This document shows, one piece after another, positions 56,986-64,000 of a stretch of 64,000 bases of DNA (position 1 is its first letter; the number at the start of each line of letters is the position of its first letter). The DNA is taken from the NCBI RefSeq assembly GCF_014648095.1, contig NZ_BMQL01000025.1, positions 4,756-68,755 of the forward strand. Direction: 5' to 3'. Both the position numbers and the translations under genes were made by a program. The notes beneath the pieces are model-generated. The model saw nothing but the letters and a program-made list of their open reading frames with translations. It made no database searches and was not told where the DNA came from. The DNA is from Deinococcus ruber. GTDB taxonomy: Bacteria; Deinococcota; Deinococci; Deinococcales; Deinococcaceae.

Positions 56986-58695
56986 TCAGGTTCGGGGTGA
57001 GGCCTCGGAACTCGACAGATACAGTTCTCGGCCGCGCTGTCGTTGCAGTTTTCCTGTCTGTGTCCTAGGTAGGCTGCCACTTTCAACAAGGACGACGGCG
57101 TGAACAGGCAACTGAAAGCGGTCACCGATACGGCGACGCACAGCTGCGGTGATCTCAGCGACGTTCGCTGTTTCATACTCTGGTCTGATTTCCAGCACAA
57201 GAACTAACTGTTCCTCAAGAGCCACCTGAACCGAGAAGGCGATGCTTGCTGTGGGTACAAGGGCTGGATGTGCCTGCTCTGCCGTGTGTTCGAGATCGAC
57301 GGCGTAGAGATTTTTTCCGTGGATGATGAGCATATCCTTGAGGCGTCCTGTGACATACAGCTCGCCTTGATGGATAAACCCCAGATCCCCAGTTCGTAGG
57401 AAGGGACCTTGTCCAGAACTTAGCTGCGCGTGAAAGACCTCCTCGGTCTGCTCGGCTTGGTTCCAATAGCCATCGGCAACCAAAGAGCCACCCAGCCAAA
57501 TTTCCCCAACCCTGTCTTCCTCAAGTTCGCTCTTCTGTTCGGGATCTACGATCTTCACCTGCTGGCCCGGAATCGGCAGACCGCAACTGACGATGGCTTG
57601 CCCTGCCTGTGCCGATGAAGAGTTGACCACCCTGCCTTCTTCTAGTGCAGTAGGGTCCACCCTCACGTACACAGGCTTGTCGGGTGTCTGTCTGGCATCG
57701 ACGGTTGCCATCCCCTCAGACAGACCATACGTAATGGCGAAAGCGCGGCGCTGAAAGCCGACGGCTTCATAGCGTGTGGCGAATTGGTCCAGGGTTTCAA
57801 GGCGAATGGTTTCTGCCCCTAAAGGGGCGATCTGCCAGCAGCGCAGATCCAGAGTCCTCGCCTCCTCGACGCTGACTGCATCGACGCACGCTTGAAAGGC
57901 AAAGTTTGGGCCACCACTGCTGGTGGCCCGATAACGACTGATAGCACGCAGCCAGCGCACTGGACGCTCAATCACTGTACTGGTCGGTAATACAATAGCA
58001 TCAATATTTAGATACATAGGCTGTAAAACAGCTGCCCCTAAGCCCCAGATATGATAAAGAGGCATCCACGAGACGGTTGGCCCATCCGTCAGATACTCTA
58101 GGTCGCTGACAGCGTCAGCGAGCGCCGCTAAACGACGAATTAAATGCCCATGGCTTAACATCACGCCGCGCGGTTTCCTGGTAGAGCCAGAGGTATACAG
58201 AAGTGAAGCGAGGGTTTCCGGTTGCGCAGGAAAAGGAGACCAGCTGTCCAACTGATCTGCGCTGTCCTGGAGCGCGGTCTCAATGGTTATAACCGGGAGT
58301 GACAATTTATCAAGCCATGAGCCGACAGAAGGCAGAAGTGTCGTCGTCGTCAATAGGATGCCTGCCTGGGCATCGGCTAACAAGGCATGTATTTCCTCAA
58401 CAGGCTGGTTTGGCTGAGGTGGTGGCAGAGGGACTGTGACGAGACCAGCGTAGAGTGCTCCAAAAAAGGCCACCACGATATCAGGACCTTCACCAAACAG
58501 AAGAGCGACACGGTCACCAGGACAGCTGCGCGCCATCAGCTGACGCGCGACGTGACGTGCTTGACGGTTTAGTTCCGCAAAACTGAGATGGCGTTCTAGG
58601 CCCTCACCCTGTGGTAGATACGTCAGCCCCCGATGAGGACCGTTTCCCGCCCGGTCCTGAAGCATCGTGGTCAGCGTGGGATACAGAGGTTTCAC
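56986..58695 (-). CDS. Fatty acyl-AMP ligase (FAAL)
   Basis: 569 aa. It activates a fatty acid as acyl-adenylate and passes it to a carrier domain. Visible motifs are LLYTSGSTRKPRGVMLSH near residue 168, WMPLYHIWGLGA near 205, SGGPNFAFQACVD near 258 (typical of FAALs), ITYGLSEGM near 315, FLRTGDLGFI near 440 and the end lysine in LPRTQTGKLQRQR near 553. The FAAL words and the adjacent NRPS with an N-terminal PCP favour loading of that PCP over CoA ligase activity. GTG 58695 has no clear Shine-Dalgarno. The stop is 15 bases before the NRPS start, so the genes form an operon. Confidence 0.9.
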   Translation of the reverse strand: MKPLYPTLTTMLQDRAGNGPHRGLTYLPQGEGLERHLSFAELNRQARHVARQLMARSCPGDRVALLFGEGPDIVVAFFGALYAGLVTVPLPPPQPNQPVEEIHALLADAQAGILLTTTTLLPSVGSWLDKLSLPVITIETALQDSADQLDSWSPFPAQPETLASLLYTSGSTRKPRGVMLSHGHLIRRLAALADAVSDLEYLTDGPTVSWMPLYHIWGLGAAVLQPMYLNIDAIVLPTSTVIERPVRWLRAISRYRATSSGGPNFAFQACVDAVSVEEARTLDLRCWQIAPLGAETIRLETLDQFATRYEAVGFQRRAFAITYGLSEGMATVDARQTPDKPVYVRVDPTALEEGRVVNSSSAQAGQAIVSCGLPIPGQQVKIVDPEQKSELEEDRVGEIWLGGSLVADGYWNQAEQTEEVFHAQLSSGQGPFLRTGDLGFIHQGELYVTGRLKDMLIIHGKNLYAVDLEHTAEQAHPALVPTASIAFSVQVALEEQLVLVLEIRPEYETANVAEITAAVRRRIGDRFQLPVHAVVLVESGSLPRTQTGKLQRQRGRELYLSSSEASPRT

Positions 58696-58825
58696 GTCGT
58701 TAGTCTAAAGTCGGTTCAGGTATAAAGTAAATATGGGCGCATAGAGATTTCATAGAGGTATGAAACAAAAATGATTCCAGTGTTCATTTTCGTGGCAAAG
58801 ATCACGCCTGGACAGCTCTTATGTT
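58696..58825. other. Intergenic region upstream of the FAAL gene with a small dyad
   Basis: 130 AT-rich bases. TTTCATA-GAGG-TATGAAA (58748-58765) is a perfect inverted repeat, seven bases per arm. It may be an operator of the FAAL-NRPS promoter or a weak end signal for the tyrosine kinase mRNA. Boxes such as TATACC on the minus strand near 58710 are only suggestive. Confidence 0.35.
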
Positions 58826-60448
58826 TTATTTAGTGCCGTCGTACTGATAGGTGTAATAGTAGCCAGCTTCATTTCGGCGCACTTTATTCAATACAACGCC
58901 AATTAACTTCGTGTTGTTGGTCTGAACATCACGCATGACTCGCTGGATCTCAGGAACAGACGTTTCCTCGCTCGCAACCACCAACAGGAGTCCATCGGCG
59001 TGGCGCGCAACCACAAGTGCATCTGAAACGGCCAACACAGGAGGAGTGTCAATCAGCACGATGTCATAGGCCGTCGCCCACTGCTTCAGAAGTACTGGGA
59101 ACTTCGCATCGGTCAGCAGGCTGGCAGCTCGCCGCCCACTTTCACCTGCTGGAAGAATGTGAATGCCCTCGCCAACATCGATCGCGCTAGCCTGCTCTGG
59201 GTGTTCGAAGGCCAGGGCGATCGATGTCTGCTTGGCCTGGGTCGCTCCTGGCAACGACACCCACGGACGACCGCCGAGTTGCCAGAATTCCTGCTGGGTC
59301 GGGCGATGAAGGTCAAGGTCGATAATCAGGACGCGGCGGCCTGCCAGTGCATATGAAATGGCAGTCGCTGCAACCACCGAACTTTTTCCTTCGCCGGGCC
59401 GGGCACTTGTGACAGCCACGACAGCCTGCGACTGCGGCACGTTGCTGCCCAGGTTGACACGAATGAAACCGGTCGACTCGTACAGTTTGCCGTTGCGGGC
59501 AGCCCTGACCACCTGACTGCGCCGACTGTTTGGAAGGCGCGGCAGTTCGCCCAATACCGGAATATCCAGCCCGATCACGTCGCCGGTCGAGCGCACCTTG
59601 CGGCGGAGTGAATCCAGCAGCAGCGTGAGGCCAGCGCCCGCAAACAGTGTTACCAACGCCACCAGTAGGGCATTCTGACGCGGTTTCGGAGCTACCGGAT
59701 CTCTGGGCGTGTTGGCGTCGGCGAGCAGCGTCAGGTTTCCACGGGCGCCCTCTTCGAACACCGTTGCCTGCGAAAGGTTCAAAATCAGTTGTCCCCGGGC
59801 TGAAACCAGGCTCTGCTGATCCGTGCTTCCAGGTGTCGCCACCGCCAACCGGGCGTTGATATTGTTGAGCTGATCCTGAATATTTTGCCGTGCTCGACTC
59901 ACACCCTCCTGAGCACGCCGTAGATCCCATTCGAGCAGTGCTTGCGTCGAAGCTGTCGCCAGTAACTGTGCAGCTTGCGGCGATTCGGCGCTGGCACGGA
60001 TATCATAGACGCCGCGCTGAAACTGATCGAGACGAGATGTGACGGTCAGACGTTTAAACTTCTGGTCAGCCAGCTCGTTCTTCAGATCGCGGACGATATG
60101 AAGTTTCACCGTCTGTGCCAGATTGGACTTGTTGATTAACTGAATGGTTCTGTTCACGGCCGTGCTGCTGTGAACCACTTCATCCACAGCGCCTTGCGGT
60201 AGTTGAGCCGCGATCACAGACGAACCATTCAGAACGCTGTTTCCGCTGTCTGGGGGCGCAGACATCAAGCTGGTCGAGGCTTGGTAGACAGGCGCTTGCC
60301 GATTGAACAGAAGGTACGTCGCGCCACCCAGAACGAGTGGCGTCAGCAGCAGCGGCAACCACTGCCTCCGCAGGACACGGAGTACTTGACTCAGATCTAC
60401 GTCGTTGATAGAGGTTGGGACGGCATTGGTGGCGGGATAATTCGTCAT
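58826..60448 (-). CDS. Exopolysaccharide chain-length regulator/tyrosine autokinase, Wzc-like
   Basis: 540 aa. An N-terminal Wzz domain is framed by two membrane segments (residues about 32-50 and 265-285). The cytoplasmic BY-kinase domain has Walker A SARPGEGKSS near 352, Walker A' VLIIDLDLHRP near 382 and Walker B IVLIDTPP near 475. The C-terminus has a tyrosine cluster (YYYTYQY), the autophosphorylation site. It controls polymer length and export of capsule or exopolysaccharide. AAAGGA precedes ATG 60448. Its partner phosphatase and the export channel are not in the window. Confidence 0.92.
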   Translation of the reverse strand: MTNYPATNAVPTSINDVDLSQVLRVLRRQWLPLLLTPLVLGGATYLLFNRQAPVYQASTSLMSAPPDSGNSVLNGSSVIAAQLPQGAVDEVVHSSTAVNRTIQLINKSNLAQTVKLHIVRDLKNELADQKFKRLTVTSRLDQFQRGVYDIRASAESPQAAQLLATASTQALLEWDLRRAQEGVSRARQNIQDQLNNINARLAVATPGSTDQQSLVSARGQLILNLSQATVFEEGARGNLTLLADANTPRDPVAPKPRQNALLVALVTLFAGAGLTLLLDSLRRKVRSTGDVIGLDIPVLGELPRLPNSRRSQVVRAARNGKLYESTGFIRVNLGSNVPQSQAVVAVTSARPGEGKSSVVAATAISYALAGRRVLIIDLDLHRPTQQEFWQLGGRPWVSLPGATQAKQTSIALAFEHPEQASAIDVGEGIHILPAGESGRRAASLLTDAKFPVLLKQWATAYDIVLIDTPPVLAVSDALVVARHADGLLLVVASEETSVPEIQRVMRDVQTNNTKLIGVVLNKVRRNEAGYYYTYQYDGTK

Positions 60449-60741
60449 GGATTCCTTTCTGAATGGGCTTGGGCATTCACTGCTCGAAAAATAAATCTCA
60501 GCGTTCTTGATCGCAAGTTAAAGTTGCAGGCTCTGAAAGAAGATACACTCTTCTCCAGGTGCCCTACCTCCGGGGATGCGCAGAGGCGAGTTGGTGGAGT
60601 TGTAAGATTTATACAGCCTGCCGCTCCGTCGGGTAGAAGGAAACTCCATATAACCTGGTAGATGCTCGGTGCTGGAAAGATCCTAGAGTGGACACCTGAC
60701 CTTCGGAGCACTGGTAGATGGATGCCCATTCTCTGCACGAC
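60449..60741. other. Intergenic region upstream of the Wzc-like gene
   Basis: 293 bases between the dehydratase stop and the kinase start, both leftward. AT-rich stretches near 60480-60530 may hold a promoter; TTGCGA and TTTATT on the minus strand at a 16-base spacing are a weak pair. No repeat or gene is supported. Confidence 0.3.
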
Positions 60742-62565
60742 TCAGCGAGCGTTGCCAAACTTGTTCTCTGGAATGAGGAGTGCCAGCTCAGCTCGGACTG
60801 CCGCCACATCATTCTGCACGGCATACGCTCTGAGTTGCTGGAGCCTGACCTGCATCTCGGCCGGATCGACCCCTCCGAGCCGAGCACTGAAAATCTCGCT
60901 ATGCGTGGTCGCCCTGGTTCCCTCCCCAGGGGTGAGCAGTTCTTCATACAGTTTCTCGCCGGGCCGAATGCCAGTGTAAACCACATCCACATTCTGTGCG
61001 CCACTCAGCCGAATCACGTCGTGTGCCAGGTCTGCGATCTTGATGGGCGACCCCATGTTCAGCAGGTACACTTTGCCGTTCTCAGCCAGTCCACCGGCCT
61101 GCAGCACCAGCCGGGCCGCTTCCGGAATGGTCATGAAGTAGCGCGTCATGTCAGGATGCGTCACGGTGACGGGGCCACCTGCCCGGATCTGCGCCATGAA
61201 GGTCGGCACCACGCTGCCCCGGCTTCCCAGCACATTTCCGAAGCGCACTGATACGAACGCCTGAGTTTCACGGGTTTTTGCTGCCCCTGCCGACACCACC
61301 ATCTCGGCCACACGTTTCGAGCCGCCCATCACACTCGTTGGATTAACAGCCTTGTCCGTTGAGATGTTCACCAGCCTGCCCACTCCGAATTCCAGGCACA
61401 GATCCACGACATTGCTGGTGCCGATGACATTGTTGAGAATCGCTTCGGTGGGGGCGTCCTCCATCAGGGGTACATGTTTGTGGGCGGCAGCATGAAAGAC
61501 CACCTCGGGACGGTAGGTCGTGAAGATCGTTCGCAGGCGTGCCGCGTCGCGCACATCACCGATCAGGCCATGTTGTTTGATCTCAGGCCAGGTGCGCGCC
61601 AGTTCCTGCTGAATGCCAAAGATGCTGTTCTCGCCGCGCCCTAGCAGCAGAATCGTGGCTGGATGATACACCGCAAGCTGACGGACAATTTCGGAACCGA
61701 TGCTGCCTCCAGCTCCTGTCACCAGAATGACGCGTCCCCTCAAATAGCCAGCGATCTCGCCAGTATTCAGCTGAACTGCGGGCCGCCGCAACAGATCCTC
61801 GACATCCACGTCACGGATCTGGTGAATATTGATGTTCCCGCTGAGGATTTCGATGACGCCGGGGATGATGCGGTGACGGATCGGTACTTCACTTGCCAGA
61901 TTGACCACCCGGCGCACGAAGTCGCCTGCTGCTGAGGGTACGGCAATAAGGATCTCGTCTGCTGTTTCGCGCTTTGCAATCGTCGGGAGGTCGTTGACTT
62001 TGCCAAAGACCGGCAGACCCACCACGCGTTTATGTAGTTTGTTGCGGTCATCGTCCAGAAAACCGATTGGATACAGTCCGGCCTCTGGGTGACGCTGCAT
62101 TTCGCGTGCAATGAGACTTCCGGCGTTGCCTGCACCGACGATCAGGACCCGCTGCCGGGTTCCGGCTGCGCTACGGCGCACGCGTTCGTTCGCCTGCCGC
62201 GTCAGAATCCGTATGCCGCCCATCAGCAGCACGCCGAGCATACCCGCCAGCAGAGGTACGCTCCTGGGTAATAGCAGCCAGCCGCGTAGTCCAAAACCCA
62301 GGGCGAAGATGATCAGGGTGGCGGTCCCAGCTGCCCGAACCAACGCGGTCAGATCGAGCATGCCGATGCGGCCCCAGGTCTGCCAGGCGAGTTGAGAGCG
62401 CCAGCTCACTACGGCCATTACTGTCACGCTCAACAGCAGATAGATCCACACACTGAGCGGAAGCGTTTCGGCAAACGTTTTGGGGCTGCGAAAAAGGTAA
62501 GCCAGAAGGCTGGCTGTTCCCCAAAGCAGCATGTCAAGGGCGTATTTGACCAGAACTCCCTTCAC
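60742..62565 (-). CDS. Membrane nucleotide-sugar 4,6-dehydratase, PglF/CapD/WbpM-like
   Basis: 607 aa, GTG start. About four membrane segments (residues 5-125) lead into a first Rossmann domain (VLIVGAGNAGSLIAREM near 145) and then the catalytic SDR domain (VTGAGGSIGSEIVRQL near 288). The active site reads STDKAVNPTSVMGGSKR near 400, where Met-x3-Lys replaces Tyr-x3-Lys, as usual in this subfamily. It makes UDP-4-keto-6-deoxy-GlcNAc or an isomer. The aminotransferase gene lies three bases upstream in the operon, which matches the PglF-PglE pair for bacillosamine-type sugars. Confidence 0.93.
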   Translation of the reverse strand: MKGVLVKYALDMLLWGTASLLAYLFRSPKTFAETLPLSVWIYLLLSVTVMAVVSWRSQLAWQTWGRIGMLDLTALVRAAGTATLIIFALGFGLRGWLLLPRSVPLLAGMLGVLLMGGIRILTRQANERVRRSAAGTRQRVLIVGAGNAGSLIAREMQRHPEAGLYPIGFLDDDRNKLHKRVVGLPVFGKVNDLPTIAKRETADEILIAVPSAAGDFVRRVVNLASEVPIRHRIIPGVIEILSGNINIHQIRDVDVEDLLRRPAVQLNTGEIAGYLRGRVILVTGAGGSIGSEIVRQLAVYHPATILLLGRGENSIFGIQQELARTWPEIKQHGLIGDVRDAARLRTIFTTYRPEVVFHAAAHKHVPLMEDAPTEAILNNVIGTSNVVDLCLEFGVGRLVNISTDKAVNPTSVMGGSKRVAEMVVSAGAAKTRETQAFVSVRFGNVLGSRGSVVPTFMAQIRAGGPVTVTHPDMTRYFMTIPEAARLVLQAGGLAENGKVYLLNMGSPIKIADLAHDVIRLSGAQNVDVVYTGIRPGEKLYEELLTPGEGTRATTHSEIFSARLGGVDPAEMQVRLQQLRAYAVQNDVAAVRAELALLIPENKFGNAR

Positions 62566-62568
62566 CGG

Positions 62569-63768
62569 TCAGATCCGTTGAGCGTGTTGCATGACTTGAT
62601 CGACAGCGGCAGCGACCCGCGCCATGTCGTGTACCGACAGAGTCGGATGAACGAGGAAGGTCAGTGAAGTTTCGCCCAGCTCCTGAGCGATCGGCAGGCG
62701 CATGCTGGGGCCATATCCAGCATCGGTGAATGCCTTTTCCAGATAGATTTCGGAACACGAGCCGCTGAAGCACGGGATGCCCTGTGCGGTCACGGCATTC
62801 ATGATGCGGTCGCGGTTCCACCCCTCGGCGAGTTCCTCAGGGCGTACGAAAACGTAGTACTTGTAATACGCGTGCTGTATGTCGGCAGTCGGCCGGGTAA
62901 CGCGCAGGGCACGGTGCTTGGAAAAGCTCTCGGTCAGTACGGCAGCATTGGCGCGGCGACGCTCTGCCCAGTCGGGAAGTTTCCTCAGCTGCAGTCGCCC
63001 CACGGTGGCCTGTACTTCCAACATCCGCCAGTTGGTTCCGAACGACTCGTGCAGCCAGCGAAACCCTGGCTGATGCTGCTGGTGGTACACCGCGTCGTAG
63101 CTTTTACCGTGATCTTTAAACGCCCAGGCTTTTTTCCAGATGTCGGTGTCGTGTAAAGCCAGCAGACCTCCTTCTCCGTTCGTGGTCAGGATCTTGTCCT
63201 GACAGAATGAGAACGCGCCCGCATGACCGATGCTGCCGACCGGACGCCCCTTGTAAAAGGCTCCATGCGCCTGAGCACAGTCTTCAATCACGATCAGGCC
63301 ATGCTCGCGGGCAAGATCCATGATCGGGTCCATGTCGCAGGGCCATCCGGCCAGGTGCACAGCGATAATGGCGCGGGTTTTTGAAGTGATGAGGGGACGA
63401 ATCGTCTCAGCGGTCAGATTCTGTGACACCGGGTCGATGTCGGCGATCACCGGCACACAGCCGCGCATGACGGCGGCGCTGGCTGAGGCGATGAACGTGC
63501 GGGCCGTGGTAATCACTTCTGCACCTTCACCGATGCCAAACGCATAGAGTGCAAGTTCCAGCGCTTGCGTGCCGTTGTGCAGCGCGATGGCGTGCGGTAC
63601 ACCTAGGTAATCGGCGTATTCACGCTCGAATTCACGCGCCTCGGTACCTGTCCAGTAATTCACTTTTCCCGACTGCATCACCTGAACGACAGCTTGAATC
63701 TCATCCTGCTCGTAGCTTGGCCAGTCTGCCAGAGGAACAAGTACATTTTGGGAGCCTAATTGTTGCAT
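62569..63768 (-). CDS. DegT/DnrJ/EryC1/StrS-family sugar aminotransferase
   Basis: 399 aa. PLP lysine is Lys192 in FSFCQDKILTTNGEGG, with the family words HNGTQALELAL near 64 and VIEDCAQAHGA near 160. It would aminate the 4-keto sugar made by the dehydratase encoded next, giving a 4-amino-6-deoxy sugar for surface polysaccharide or glycoprotein (PglE-like, inference). The start ATG 63768 has no clear Shine-Dalgarno. AGCGGT-TATACT-ACCGCT (63770-63787) next to it can form a hairpin or include a -10 for a leaderless message. Confidence 0.93.
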   Translation of the reverse strand: MQQLGSQNVLVPLADWPSYEQDEIQAVVQVMQSGKVNYWTGTEAREFEREYADYLGVPHAIALHNGTQALELALYAFGIGEGAEVITTARTFIASASAAVMRGCVPVIADIDPVSQNLTAETIRPLITSKTRAIIAVHLAGWPCDMDPIMDLAREHGLIVIEDCAQAHGAFYKGRPVGSIGHAGAFSFCQDKILTTNGEGGLLALHDTDIWKKAWAFKDHGKSYDAVYHQQHQPGFRWLHESFGTNWRMLEVQATVGRLQLRKLPDWAERRRANAAVLTESFSKHRALRVTRPTADIQHAYYKYYVFVRPEELAEGWNRDRIMNAVTAQGIPCFSGSCSEIYLEKAFTDAGYGPSMRLPIAQELGETSLTFLVHPTLSVHDMARVAAAVDQVMQHAQRI

Positions 63769-63941
63769 CAGCGGTTATACTACCGCTTTTCTCTGTAAAC
63801 GATGACTTTTTTCCGTCTTTCCAGCGCTGCTGTGCTGGAACATGTCCCTCAGCTTCGCCGAATACGCTGCATTGCCACGTCATTTATCCGGTCATCGTGG
63901 CATGGCTCTCATTCCATCTCCACAAGTACCGACAGCTATAG

Positions 63942-63970
63942 CAAATACTGTGTTGAACATGGGTTGTCAA
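63942..63970 (-). promoter_or_regulatory. Promoter candidate for the exopolysaccharide operon
   Basis: On the minus strand TTGACA (63965-63970), 17-base spacer, TATTTG (63942-63947). The -35 is perfect and the -10 weak. The leader to the aminotransferase would be about 170 bases. The remaining sequence to the window edge (63971-64000) is too short to interpret. Confidence 0.4.
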
Positions 63971-64000
63971 GCCGCCTTCAGAGGCCGCTGATACGCCAGG

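Noticed and set aside
63769..64000. Insertion sequence end or a partial gene at the right edge
   Set aside because: No inverted terminal repeat partner or transposase fragment is visible; only promoter-like boxes are supported.

Overview
The window looks like chromosomal DNA of a high-G+C bacterium, most likely Deinococcus or a close relative. The evidence is gene content (DUF4127, DUF305/DUF3105 pair, aminosugar ABC loci), frequent GTG/TTG starts, purine-rich intergenic repeats and very tight ATGA/GTGA gene overlaps. The genus call is inference; no rRNA or tRNA gene was seen.

Layout. (1) 1-4668: glutamate synthase gltB (5' end outside the window) and gltD. (2) 4711-6431: a small CxxC protein, then a DUF3105 lipoprotein and a DUF305 protein. 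(3) 6538-26132: a compact, one-directional biosynthetic cluster. Its order is Sfp-type phosphopantetheinyl transferase, 2534-aa reducing type I PKS, Cy-A-Ox NRPS protein, A10-PCP-thioester reductase protein, class III aminotransferase, tandem GNAT, HemN-like radical SAM enzyme, KAS III-like synthase and a free-standing ACP. The hand-read adenylation code is the cysteine code and the Cy and Ox domains are complete. The simplest reading is that a PKS-made acyl chain is joined to cysteine and made into a thiazole, which is released as an aldehyde and transaminated to an amine. That amine may then be acylated and/or changed by a radical step. The adenylation domain is divided between two proteins at an ATGA junction.

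(4) 26156-35119: a small unknown gene, an ArsR-type regulator with an operator-like inverted repeat, and a YtfQ/YtfR/YtfT/YjfF-type sugar ABC transporter. These are followed by a PhyH-family dioxygenase, a small unknown protein and aldose 1-epimerase. (5) 35129-38491: a large AAA-TPR-BTAD regulator; 38653-39216: DUF2231. (6) 39410-49214: an aminosugar locus, with a leftward operon of solute-binding protein, GH20 hexosaminidase, two permeases, FAD oxidoreductase and DUF4127, and a divergent GH3 NagZ-like hexosaminidase. (7) 49339-52576: an alpha/beta-hydrolase lipoprotein, an exported unknown protein, and a zinc dehydrogenase behind a lac-operator-like palindrome.

(8) 52675-58695: a second NRPS locus, leftward, by eye less G+C-rich: a fatty acyl-AMP ligase and a T-C-A-T-TE NRPS whose hand-read code is one residue from the beta-alanine code. 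It probably makes a small N-acyl amino acid. (9) 58826-63768: exopolysaccharide genes (Wzc-like tyrosine kinase, PglF/CapD-like dehydratase, DegT-type aminotransferase), leftward, with a good promoter candidate near the right edge.

All functions are inferred from motifs read by eye; no database search was possible.
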